Positions 43,099 through 53,160 of a stretch of DNA of 64,000 nucleotides are shown here, piece by piece. Both the position numbers and the translations under genes were made by a program. The stretch's first letter is position 1, and every line of letters starts with the position of its first letter. This stretch comes from Voacanga thouarsii (Eukaryota > Streptophyta > Magnoliopsida > Gentianales > Apocynaceae), in contig JANUWF010002200.1 in the NCBI GenBank assembly GCA_026120185.1, forward strand, positions 3,966,001 through 4,030,000. Reading direction: 5' to 3'. The notes under the pieces are model-generated. The model was given only the letters and a program-made list of their open reading frames with translations. It was not told the origin of the DNA and made no database searches.

Positions 43099-44340
43099 AA
43101 TAGATGTCAAGACGGCATTTCTTAATGGTCATCTTAACAAAGACATCTATATGTCTCAATCAAAATGTTTTATTGCTAAAGGCCAGTAATATATGGTTTG
43201 CAAGCTTAAGAAGCCCATTTATGGACTTAAGCAGGCATCTAGAATATGGAACATTCATTTTGACAAGATTGTAAAGTCTTACAGTTTCATTCAAAACGAA
43301 GATGAACCATGCGTGTACAAGAAACTAGAAAGCATAAATATAGTTTTTCTTGTCCAATATGTGGATAACATTCTACTCATTGGGAATGATGTAAGAACAT
43401 TGTCATCTACTCAGGTTTGGTTGTCTAGTCAATTTAGTATGAAGGACTTGAGAGAAGCCAGTTACATTCTCGGGATTAAACTTCTTAGAAGTAGGAAGTA
43501 GAGAATGTTAGGATTATCCCAAATGACATACATTGACAAGATGCTGGCCAAGTTAAGCACGGACTTATGCAAGGGAGCTTTAATCCCCTACAGACATGGG
43601 TTGTCTTTTTGTTCTAAGGACTGTCCTAAGTCTCAAGAGGAAAAAAACAGGATGAGTAGGATTTCATATGCTTCGGCTGTGGAAAGTCTCATATATACCA
43701 TGTTGTGCATTAGACCAGATATCTACTTTGTCATAGGCTTAGTTAGCAGATATCAATCAAATCCTGAGGAGGTTCATTGGCAAACTGTAAGGCATATTTT
43801 TAATTACCTCAAAGGTACGAGAGATTATATGCTAGTTTATAGGGCTGATAACTTGGTTCCTACTGGATACGCAGACTCAAACTTCCAGACAGATAAGGAT
43901 GAGAGAAAATCCACTAATAGATATGTCTTCAATTTGTCTGGAGGAGCTGTTTTATGGAGGAGTATCAAGCAATTTTGCATTGCTGACTCAACTATGGAAA
44001 TTGAGTATGTGGCAGCTTCGAAGGTATCCAAGGAAGCAGTCTAGCTCGAAAGTTCCTTTCAGAACTTGAAGTTGTGCCATATATAGACAGACTGATTGTG
44101 GTGTATTGTGACAACATTAGAGTAATCTCACAATCCAAAGAACCTAGGAACCACAAGAAGAGAAAGCACATTGAGAGGAAGTACCACCTGATTCAGAATT
44201 TCATCTAGAGACAGAAAATCTTTGTGGAATAGATAGCCTCGGAGAACAACCTAGCAGATCCCTTCACTAAACTTTTGGCTGAGAAAGTCTTTAAAAGACA
44301 CTTAGACACTATAGAGGTGGGCACCTACGGACTTTCTTAA
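43099..44340 (+). pseudogene. Copia-6 reverse transcriptase (C-terminal) and RNase H
   Basis: Starts at (M)DVKTAFLNGHLN, with ATG changed to ATA. A stop follows after KGQ, then the PIYGLKQASRIWN motif and LVQYVDNILLIGN, where YVDD is YVDN (AAC 43367-43369). QFSMKDLREASYILG is followed by TAG at 43499-43501 before RMLGLSQMTYIDKM. The long part 43505-44044 holds YTMLCIRPDIYFVIG, YADSNFQTDKDERKS and the ADSTMEIEYVAASK RNase H motif, then TAG in place of Trp/Gln. The tail (VYCDNIRVISQSK-like, ADPFTK-like) has further stops. Confidence 0.88.
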
Positions 44341-44350
44341 TCTTAGAGTG

Positions 44351-44362
44351 CAAGTGGGAGAT
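44351..44362 (+). other. Copia-6 polypurine tract
   Basis: CAAGTGGGAGAT just before TGTTAGAATGTATGCCC. Confidence 0.87.
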
Positions 44363-46117
44363 TGTTAGAATGTATGCCCTCTAGATTAGGTTTCTGATGT
44401 AATTATCTAATTTATAAATAAAAGAATTTATTCTCAAAATCTGTTCGTGAATTTACATTTTATATGTGCATGATTTACGTTTGAAAATGATCCATTGTGT
44501 TTAAATAAGTGATCCATATGAATGGTGGTTTTTCATAGTAATGTATAGATCACGGGTTATTTTACACATAAACGTTTGTTCTTAATCGATTGGTAAGAAT
44601 GGAAATCTCATCATATTTAAATTATTGTGTTATGAATTTTAAATGGGGAATGGCTTACCTTTAGCCAGTGGGTAGTCTACTCTCTTCATAGTATGAGCGT
44701 ATTTTGAATACATAGAACATGACCTGTAGTAGTAGTTTCTAAAAGTACTATATGGTAGAAACTCAGACTACTACTGCTATAGCATGGTCTAATACTCTAC
44801 GGCTTGAGTATGAGTTGGTGGTCTAACGAAATTGGAAACATGTACTTTGATGTACTGTGGTTGAGATTCTACCGTAGAGCCAATATACTTGTATGTTGGG
44901 TATATGTGACTAGTTAGTTAAGATAGATTTATACAAGACAACTTCTATGTTGTATCGTCCCTTGTAACTGTTCGAATGATCTAAATATCTAGGGCCCTGG
45001 GGGATCATGACTTGGATGTTAGTTTTAGGGTAGTTTCCTTAGAAAGTGGAAACATTTCAGAAGTTATGGATTATTGAACTAGAGATCTAAGGATGGTAGA
45101 TTTTATTTGGAGAGGTGTTAGTACAATCTTTCTTTCTAAATGTACGTGATGCGTAGAGAGGTATTTTAGTCATTACACCTGTATATTGGAGACTTTGCTA
45201 ACGCAGCATTATCCTTGGGGTTAATATTTTCTTATGGTGATATTAAAAAATATTTAAAATACAAAATACAACTATTTATATTGTAGGGATATTTTGGTCA
45301 TTTTAGTAGTCAATGCGATATATCTTTTGGACCCCAGAATAGCCCTTAAGTTCTGACAAATTTTGGTTAAGACATTGGTCTTAATAATTATGGGTTTTAT
45401 TTTATTTAAATAGTCTGATTTATTATTAGATTAAAATAAAATAAAAAGCCTAAGAGATAGTATATATTTTATCTACTTTAATTGTTTAATTAATTATTCA
45501 AGGCCTAAGGCCCAGATTGAATAATTAGAAAATTAACGTAGGTATAAACTAGAAAAAAGGCATGATATTTTATATTGGTCTATTTGGACTTGTTAATTAT
45601 TTATTGGGCTGTTTTATGAAGACCAGAAAATAAATAATTTGATACATAGTTTTGTGTGCAAGGAAAACAAAAAGCTAAAGGTTTTTTGTTTTACTCTCTT
45701 GGTCTCTCTCTGTGTGGGTAATCTAGTTTTCCAGAAACGATAACAAGAAGAGAAAATCCTACTTTGATGATGGCTTGTTTGCATTGAATCAAAGACGAAA
45801 GGCTATACTTCTATCCTTTTTTTTTTTTTTTTTTTTTTGCTTTCTCTGGCGGTTGTTAAGGCAGTGGCCATATTCTGAAAGCTAAAAAGCTTCGCGTAAA
45901 TGAGAAAAAGTAGATAGCTTGCAAGAGTGCAACTGGAGGTTTCTTTGGGAGAACCAATGACTTCAAGCATTCAACCAAAATCGGTTCAGACAGAGGCTCT
46001 GGCACCCCCTAGACCAATAAGGAAACGCAGAGGTAAACAGTTTCCATGCGATACTTTGTTTTCGTTTTGTTATGTAAGCATGTTTCCTGTTTCATTGTTT
46101 TTGCCATATTATCTTCA
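44363..46117 (+). repeat. Copia-6 3' LTR
   Basis: 1755 bp, TGTTAGAATGTATGCCCTC ... TTATCTTCA. Contains a 22-base poly-T run near 45817-45838. It is followed directly by LINE sequence. Confidence 0.9.
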
Positions 46118-46488
46118 CCTGGATGCACTTACCATGGGCTATGAACATGCCAATTGCCTGCCTCAAGTGGTTTAACATAATGAATCGTGGGACAAGCTGG
46201 ATCGCCAAAGTAAAAGCCACAGCCATATGTGCCACTTTCTACCATGTTTGGTCTGCTCGTAATCGGACTCTGTTCGACTGATCATCGAGCCAACCGTTGG
46301 ACATTTTCTAAAAGGATCAAAACACATGTATATAGAGCTATTTTCACTTTGTACCCTCATATTTTTTTACCTTTTTCAGGCTTATGTATGTCGGTCTAGC
46401 TAGTAGTTATACTTTTGTATACACGACTACTTGCTAGCTGAATCTTTTGTACATACCTCATTCTGATCTTTAATACAACTTTACATTT
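46118..46488 (+). mobile_element. L1-type LINE, 3' end fragment
   Basis: The frame WFNIMNRGTSWIAKVKATAI...YHVWSARNRTLFD matches the C-terminal end of plant L1 ORF2, the zf-RVT-like region after RT. A 3' UTR-like stretch follows, ending TTTTGATTAAAAAAAA. It is 5'-truncated where the Copia-6 LTR ends. The exact tail boundary with the Gypsy-2 LTR is uncertain because the A-run overlaps the LTR start. Confidence 0.65.
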
Positions 46489-47526
46489 TGATTAAAAAAA
46501 AGGAAAGAGTTTAAATTATGAAGGCTTTCAATAAAGGATTCAAGCCAAATAAGCCACCAAGTCAAGTAATATAAAGATAGTAAAAATATGGGTACCAAGA
46601 GGAAGGCTAAAAAGACCAAAAAATGTCCCACAATCCATATAGAAGGCCAAGAATATCCAATGCAATAAGAGGGAGATAAAGGAGAACAAAAATATAGTGC
46701 AGAAATAGAGACTGCACAGCTTGAATGCATAGGCGTGCATCAAGCTGTGCAAATGGCATAAAATGTTCCCAACAATTGGAGTGCACAACCAGGAGCACGA
46801 CCATGCACCAAGCCGTGCCATTGTGCATGGCCAGATGCATGGCCGAACACTCTGGCCGTGCAAGGCTAAATTTCAAGGTCTTGACTCTAGCACGACCATG
46901 CAGATCCCACACATGGCTATGCAAATTCCCTGAATGCCTATTTTGATTTGTTTTAAGTTTATTTCAGCTCCTCTTATTTTATCTACAAAATGTAAGGTCT
47001 TTTAAGACCAAATTAACTTATTTTAAGCTTTATTTTAGCTAAGGTTTGTAACCTTAAGTAGCTTAGGTTTGGGGCTTTATATATACCCCTTTTTATTTCA
47101 TTGTAGACAACAACTTTGATAATAGATATTGAGAATTCAAGAACTCTTGAGAGAGTTATTGTGTGGGTGATTTTTTTGAGTATCCCAAATCATCAAGACC
47201 TATCAAAGGGATTAGGCCTACCTTTCTTAGTCTCTAAATCTTTAGGTTAATCTATCTTGTTTCTCTAACTTGGGTGTTGGGTATTTTACCTAGTATTCTT
47301 GTAAGATTCCTTGAATGGTACCTATTTTTTTTCATCCTACTTGTTCTTGAATTCCTTGTAGAATCAAGGGTTTTTGGGTATTAAAGTATTTGGCCAATCC
47401 CGACTAAAATTTGAGTCCTAGTTGTGTAAACCTAGGGTTCTTCTTTTGTTAGCATTTAGTAGAAAATTGGGTAACCAATTCTTGTTTGTTGATCGTTAAT
47501 TTCTAAGAGGGGCTTCCATACTTACA
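46489..47526 (+). repeat. Gypsy-2 5' LTR
   Basis: Matches the right LTR from CCCTGAATGCC onward (46928) to TTACA at 47526, plus a short GGAAGAGTTTA-like match at the start. The ~410 bases 46515-46925 are present only here and carry many GTGCA/TGCAC and CATGGC motifs able to form hairpins. The start is approximate. Confidence 0.75.
47076..47086 (+). promoter_or_regulatory. TATA box of the Gypsy-2 5' LTR
   Basis: TTTATATATAC before CCCCTTTTTATTTCATTG. The right LTR has CTATATATACC at the matching site (49885-49895). Confidence 0.6.
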
Positions 47527-48555
47527 TCATTTAGTATCAAACCAAGGAGAGCTTTGATCCTTATCAAAGCTTGGTTCCAAGAAGAAAGCTTCAAAAATAA
47601 TAAATCCTGTAACTCAAGATTGTGCTTCAAAACGGTCGTGTTTCTTTGAGTATTCTTTTGTTTTATATGCTAACCTTGAACTTTGTTGATAGTACATCGT
47701 TGGAGATTGAAGATTTCTTAAGTTTTTTTTTAAAATTTAGGCTAGGATTGCTTCAAAATTCTACTATATTTTGAGTTCTGAATTTTACATACAAAGTATT
47801 TAATATTTTGTTTGAGTAAACTTGCGGCTTTAAATTGTGGTCCAATCTTTGTGAACACTTGTCATAATTGAATATCTCTTGAACACACACCTTTTTGGGG
47901 AATTACATGTCCATTTGAGTAATCTTCATTGTGGAATTATTGCTTTTGTCCTAGAATGCTATATTCCTTGAACTTCTAGTACTTCGTTGAAAATCTTGTT
48001 AGGTCTTGTCCATTTACCCACTCCTTATTCAATTAATTAAATTAGTAATCTTCTTGAACTCATTGATTATTGATATAAACTCCTTAAGGCTCATTGTTGC
48101 TTGTTACTCAAATTCCATTTAAGATACCTAGTTAGTTGTCTTTATAGGGTTAGTAAACTTGTCGAGTTTAAACTAGTTCATAAGCAATTGGGGAGGTTTT
48201 TGTGGAAAGAACTTATTGAGGAAATTGAGTACTTTGAAAAAAGGCAATAGGGTAAGCTAATTCTTGTTAAAAGCCAAAAGAGAGTCAAACACGAGGGTTG
48301 AGTGATAATTCTTGAGTGGATACACGTGAGGGAGTGATTGTGAAGAATTACTGTCTCATTTTATCCAAATTTTTCAAGTGAGAACCCTTGAAATTTCCAA
48401 TACAATATCCCAAGAAGCTTCATTTGATATTAGAGCTACTTTTGAAATTTTCCAAACAGAAATAGAAGATATGAAGTTGGATATTATAATGTTAAAATCT
48501 AACTAAAGCCAAGTCCCAATGGTTACCAAAATGAGAGATATCCCTAGAGTGAGAA
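47527..48555 (+). other. Gypsy-2 leader, no clear gene
   Basis: Starts with TCATTTAGTATCAAACC, which resembles a decayed Met-tRNA primer site (TTTGGTATCAGAGC). Then one kilobase of AT-rich leader without a credible gene. A remnant of gag may begin after 48400 (many stops). Confidence 0.55.
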
Positions 48556-48885
48556 ATGACTACCAAACTCCACCTCCACTGTATGAGCAAGGGATGTGAA
48601 GATCATTCTATAGGGGGTTATCTAAAAATTCCAAGAAAGGGAAGAGGTAGGAAAGGTTTAAAGTTAGATAAAGAAATAAATGAGGGCAAAATTTTGAAGG
48701 GTGCAAGAAGAAGGACCTATCCTAAGGAAGCCATATATACTAATCCTATATGTCATCATTCACCAAGCAAAAAGAATAGGACACCAAAACAATCATCAAA
48801 GACAACTCCAAAGCCAAGACAGGAAGACAATAGTGAAGAAAAGCTTGAGGTTGGGAAGGTTTTTTCCATTGATTGGTGCTCCTAA
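48556..48885 (+). pseudogene. Gypsy-2 Gag-like C-terminal remnant
   Basis: About 109 residues, basic and Lys/Arg/Pro/Ser-rich, with KNRTPKQSSKTTPKPRQEDN near the end. Its position before protease and its basic composition suit the C-terminal linker of a Ty3 Gag, but no zinc knuckle is visible. It overlaps the next reading (48701-49087) in another frame, so a frameshift is likely. Identity is not certain. Confidence 0.45.
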
Positions 48886-49300
48886 AAAGATCGAGGGTGT
48901 TAATGATGTTGAGAATGAGGAGAATTTTCAAAAGTGCAATATCTTTTACATAAGGTGTCTCTTTCAACAAAAGCCTCGTAGTGTGATCATTGATGGAAGA
49001 AGTTGCATTAATGTGATAAGTATTACTTTAGTAGAGGACTTAGGATTAGAGACTATGAAACATCCTAAGCTATATAAACTCTACTAGTTGAGTGATTGTG
49101 ATGAAGTGAAAGTAAATAATCAAGTTAAGGTTGAGTTTGATATAAGGGCTTATAATGATGTAGTGCTATGTGATATATTTCCAATGCAAGTAGGGCATAT
49201 TTTGTTAGGAATGCCATAGATGTTTAACAGAGATGTTGTCTATAAGGGGAGAAAAAATAAATACACTTTGAAAAAGAATGGAAGAAAGATTACTCTACTA
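48701..49300 (+). pseudogene. Gypsy-2 retropepsin-like protease
   Basis: CNIFYIRCLFQQKPRSVIIDGR then SCINVISITLVEDLGL matches the Ty3/gypsy protease found in plant elements (RVP_2-like), where the active site is usually DGGS; here it reads DGRS. HPKLYKLY is followed by a TAG in place of Gln/Trp (49085-49087). The reading continues VKVEFDIRAYNDVVLCDIFPMQVGHILLGMP, a TAG at 49217-49219 in place of Trp, then MFNRDVVYKGRKNKYTL and GRKITLLPLPL. That ends where RT would begin. The polymerase domains are absent. Confidence 0.8.
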
Positions 49301-49711
49301 CCACTACCCCTTAGTGAGGTAAATAAAGACCAAAACGTCATGAGGGAAGAAGACAACAAGAGAAAAAAGTTGAGAAAGAAGCAAAAGCAAGACAGAAAAG
49401 AAGGAAAGCTTGAGGAAAATTCAAAACAAGAGGGGTGCAAAATAAGAGGGGAAAAAATAGTGACGAGGGAGATAAAATGAGTGAGACCTTCTTGGTTTTG
49501 AAAGAATAAAACAATTAAAGGAAAAATGAGTTGTATGTAGGAGAGTATAAACTTTTAAATTTGTCTCCACAACAAAATTCTTATTTGAAAACTTATATTG
49601 GTACTCATTCGAGGACGAATGCACACAAAGAAGGGAAAAATAATAATAATCTATCCAAACATCATGCCAAAAATAAAGAAAGGAGATGGAGATTCAAATC
49701 ACATTCCATGG
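49301..49711 (+). pseudogene. Gypsy-2 deleted pol region and 3' end
   Basis: After the protease the frame becomes Lys/Glu-rich (EEDNKRKKLRKKQKQDRKEG), then stops. Around 49600 LILVLIRGRMHTKK, from TCGAGGACGAATGC, resembles the conserved end of Ty3 pol. A purine-rich stretch (GAAAGGAGATGGAGATT, 49679-49694) may be the PPT. Confidence 0.5.
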
Positions 49712-50339
49712 TGTTAAGGAAGAGTTTATTCACATTCCCTGAATACCTATTTTGATTTGTTTCAAGTTTATTTCGGCTACTTTGATTTTATCTACAAAAT
49801 GTAAGGTCTTTTAATACCAAATTAACGTGTTTTAACTTTATTTTAGCCAAGGTTTGTAACCTTAAGTAGCTTAGGTTTGAGGCTCTATATATACCCCTTT
49901 TTGATTTCATTGTAGACAACAACTTTGAGAATAGATATTGAGAATTCAAGAACTCTTGAGAGAGATGTTGTGTGGGTGATTCCCTTGGGTGTCACATATC
50001 AATCAAGACTTATCAAAGGGATTAGGCCCACATTTGTTTAAAGTCTCTACATCTTTGGTTAATCCCTCTTATTTCTCTAACTTGGGTGTTAGGTATTTTA
50101 CCTAGTTTTCTTGTTAAAATTCCTTTAAGAGTGCCTACTTTTTTTTCATCCCACTTGTTCTTGAATTTCTTATAGAATCAATGGTGTTTGTGTATTAAAA
50201 TAGTTGGACAATCCTACTAAAATTTGGGTCCTAGTTGTGTAAATCTAGGGTTCTTCTTTTATTGGCATTTGGTAGAGAATTAGATGACCAATTCTTGTTT
50301 GTCGATCGTTGATTTCTAAGAGGGGCTTCCGCGTTTACA
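49712..50339 (+). repeat. Gypsy-2 3' LTR, internally deleted
   Basis: Starts TGTTAAGGAAGAGTTTA and ends GCGTTTACA. Relative to the 5' LTR it lacks ~410 bp between GAGTTTA and CATTCCCTGAA. The remaining 600 bp match well. Confidence 0.8.
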
Positions 50340-50610
50340 TTAAGTATCCAACTTGTCAAGATAGATTGAATACAATGGATTATACAACCGGTTCGGTGTA
50401 GCGGGTGTATTAGCAGGTTGTTATATTATAGAAGGATCGAGAAACTATTATTCAGCATCGCTATCCCCCTTATCCTCATTGGGGGTATCTTCTCAAGCAC
50501 ATCAATGTCCATATTAGTCCTAAACCGTCCACAGTCACCTCCAGAGCACCTACCCAATTAGGTTCTTGAGCAACCCATTCATTGGCTGGGGTTACATCTA
50601 ATGAAATATC
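50340..50610 (-). pseudogene. Unidentified degenerate coding remnant, downstream part
   Basis: The minus strand reads DISLDVTPANEWVAQEPNWV then GALEVTVDGLGLIWTL to a stop at 50476-50478. I cannot assign a family. Removing solo LTR-3 and one target copy keeps the frame open from the right side (LPLFSTVDIYISLDVTPANE). It is probably part of an older transposon or gene copy. The 50340-50475 portion has no readable frame. Confidence 0.4.
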
Positions 50611-52643
50611 TGAAGGATTTGAAAAATAACAGAGCATGCATACGGGTGATAAAAATGGAGGAAATAAAATCATAACAGAGCATGGCAGCAGCATGGAGGG
50701 ATTAAAACCATACCTCTTGGTGCCTTAAACCTTGAAGACTGAAGAAGAATGGTTTGAAGCACAAAAAAAACAGCTTCCTTCTTCCCTTGGGTTGAAGCTT
50801 CCTATGCAAAAATATCAGGCTCTCCTTCGGTGCAATGCTTGGCTTTTCAGCTCTTAGAATAATCCACAGCATAATCTTAGTTGGTGAGCACTGAATTTGG
50901 GTGAGAAGAAAGCCACAGACTCAATCTCTTCTCGTTGGCTTAGATGGCTTCTTATGGTAAACAAACCAAACCAAAAGCCAGTGAAAACCAAGAGACATAA
51001 AGCCAGTGAAAAACCAAGAGACACGAGAGGGTGAGAAATTTTTATTTTTATTTTTTAATTTTATATTTTCACACAGAAAGCCAAGAGTCATGAAATCAAA
51101 AATAATTATTTTGATGAAAATAATATTCTCGAGATTTAATATTTCAAACACTCAAATATTATTAACAAAATAAATTTTGACTTCTCCCTAAACTCTTCTG
51201 AACTGTGTTCGAAAAAATCTTATGGTCCAAACTATTGGGCCAAAATAATATTTATTATTTTTCTTGGACCCGAAACACCTAAAATAATAAACATTAATTA
51301 TTTTCCTTGGGATTAAATAAATAACTCAATAAATAATTAATGTGCCCAAATGAACCCAAAAAATAATAATAATAATAATTAAACTTTAACTATTTATTTC
51401 TTAGGATTAATTAAATAAATAACCCAATAAATAATTAAGTATTAATTATTTTCCTCTAATTTAAGTCCCGGTTAATTTTCTAATTATTCAAACTGGACCT
51501 CGGCCCTGAATAATTAATTAACCAATTAAACCAGATAATAAATTTCTCACAATTTATTTTATTCAGTCCAATAATAAATTAGACTTCCTGAATAAAACAA
51601 AATCCTCTCAACTAAGATCAATTTCTCAACCAAAAAATTAATTAGGATTTATGGGCTATTCCGAGGACCAAAAAGACACATCGCATTGGCTACTAAAATA
51701 ACCAATATACCCCTACTATATAAATAGATGTATTTTGCATTTTAAATATTTCCTAATATCACCATAAGAAAATATTGATCCCAAGGACAATGCTACATTA
51801 GCAAAGTCTTCGACCTACAGGTGAAATGACTAAAATACCCCTCTACATATCGTCGTACATTTAGAGAGAAAGAAATGTACTAACACCCTTCTAAAAGATA
51901 TCTACCATCCTTAGGCTTCTAGTCCAATGATCCACGACTTCCTGGAGTGTTTTCACTTTCCAAGGGAGCTACCCTAAAGCAAACATCCAAGTCATGTTTC
52001 CCAAGGCCCTAGATATTTAGATCATTCAGACAATCACAATGGGCGATATAGTGTAGAAACTATCTTGTACAAGTCTGTCTTAACTAACTAGTCACACATA
52101 CCTAACATGCAAGTATATTGGCCCTACGATAAAACCTCAACTATAGCAAATCAAAGTATATGCTTCTAACTTCGTCAGACCACCAACTCATACTCAAGTT
52201 GTAGAGTACTAGTCCACGTTGTAGCGGTAGTAGTCTAGGTTTCTACCATATAGTACTTTTTAGAAACCACCACTACAGGTCTTGTTCTACGTATTCAAAA
52301 TACGCTTATGTCATGAAGTGAGTGGACTACTCACTGGCTAATGGTAAGCCATTCCCCATTTGGAACTCATAACTTAATAATTTAAATATGATGAGATTCC
52401 TATTCTCATCAAGCGGTTAAGAACAAATATTTATGTGTTTAAATAACTCATGATACATACCTTACTGTGAAAGACCTCCATTCACATGGATCACTTATTT
52501 ACACAAAATAGGTCTTTTCCAAACGAAATTGTACACAAATAAAGAAAATTAATTTCACAAATGATTTTTCAAAATAAATTCTTTTATTACCATATTTGAT
52601 ATTTACATCAGAAATCTAGTCTAAGGGGGCATACTTTCCAACA
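50611..52643 (-). mobile_element. Solo LTR-3 (copia family LTR, minus)
   Basis: 2033 bp, plus strand TGAAGGATTTGAAAAATAAC ... CTTTCCAACA, so the minus-strand start is TGTTGGAAAGTATGCCCCC. The likely target duplication is ATATC (50606-50610) and ATATA (52644-52648), one mismatch. The inner ~500 bp resemble the solo LTR-1 subtype (GCTTTTCAGCTCTTAGAATA, TCGAGATTTAATATTTCAAA). No internal region, no gene. Confidence 0.88.
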
Positions 52644-53160
52644 ATATATATATCCACAGTTGAAAACAACGGCAGGCTAGCCTATGTTTGACTAGGTTGA
52701 ATGTTGATATGAAGTAGAGGCGTAACAAACCATATCGAGATTGATAGATATTAATTGTTGAGTCCAACAACTTGAGTTTCCAAAACTGATATAATAAAAA
52801 AGAATTGGAAAGTGTCAGTTGGGAAGTGTGCAGGAATATTGACATGAACAGGTATAGGTACATTTAAATCAATATTAGGAATATTCACTGGAGTAGTTGA
52901 GTTCAATAATTCAGTGAATGATCTAGTAACAGGAGTGGGGTTGTTATGCTCTAGAAGATTTGTAGTTATTGCATTTGGAATCTATATGATCTCATGATGA
53001 ACATGCAGATCAAATGGTTGTTTGTCCCTTCACAGTAAGTGCATAATACAATAAATTTCTATATCTTCATCATTTGTTACTGAAGTTATTGTAGATCTTA
53101 TTGCAGTATCAATAATAATGTCTTCTCTCATTGTGATATGCAATTGAATAGTAGACATGT
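52644..53160 (-). pseudogene. Unidentified degenerate coding remnant, upstream part
   Basis: The minus strand from ~53158 reads MSTIQLHITMREDIIIDTAI, continuing TSVTNDEDIEIYCIMHLL, a stop, DKQPFDLHVHHEII, a stop, IPNAITTNLLEHNNPTPVTR, the SFTELLNSTTPVNIPNIDLN region and PVHVNIPAHFPTDTF. It looks like real but decayed protein, low in complexity and rich in Ile/Asn/Pro. The layout recalls the N-terminal part of some MULE-derived proteins, but this is a guess. It is split from 50340-50610 by solo LTR-3. Confidence 0.35.

Larger units (their letters stand above)
41479..46117 (+). mobile_element. Copia-6: deletion derivative, LTR fused to RT
   Basis: A 5' LTR without its first ~125 bases (41479-43098) is joined directly to RT at the DVKTAFLNG motif, followed by RNase H, PPT and a full 3' LTR (44363-46117). 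PBS, leader, gag, protease, integrase and the RT N-terminus are absent. The RT part duplicates about 310 bp already present in Copia-5, so the two are separate copies. Confidence 0.85.
46489..50339 (+). mobile_element. Gypsy-2: Ty3/gypsy element, pol deleted
   Basis: Two direct LTRs (46489-47526 and 49712-50339) flank 2.2 kb of internal sequence. The internal part encodes a Ty3-type retropepsin region but no RT, RNase H or integrase. The CATTCGAGGACGAATGC motif near the 3' end resembles the ATTCGAGGACGAA end of plant Ty3 pol, so an internal deletion joined protease to the pol tail. Confidence 0.75.

Noticed and set aside
46540..46946. Overlapping open frames on both strands at 46.5-46.9 kb
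   Set aside because: They cover the GTGCA/CATGGC-rich U3 part of the Gypsy-2 LTR; translations are antisense mirrors without domains.
50476..50694. Minus-strand open frame starting at 50694 as one gene
   Set aside because: Its first third lies in solo LTR-3, so the start is artificial; only the part below 50611 belongs to the older coding remnant.
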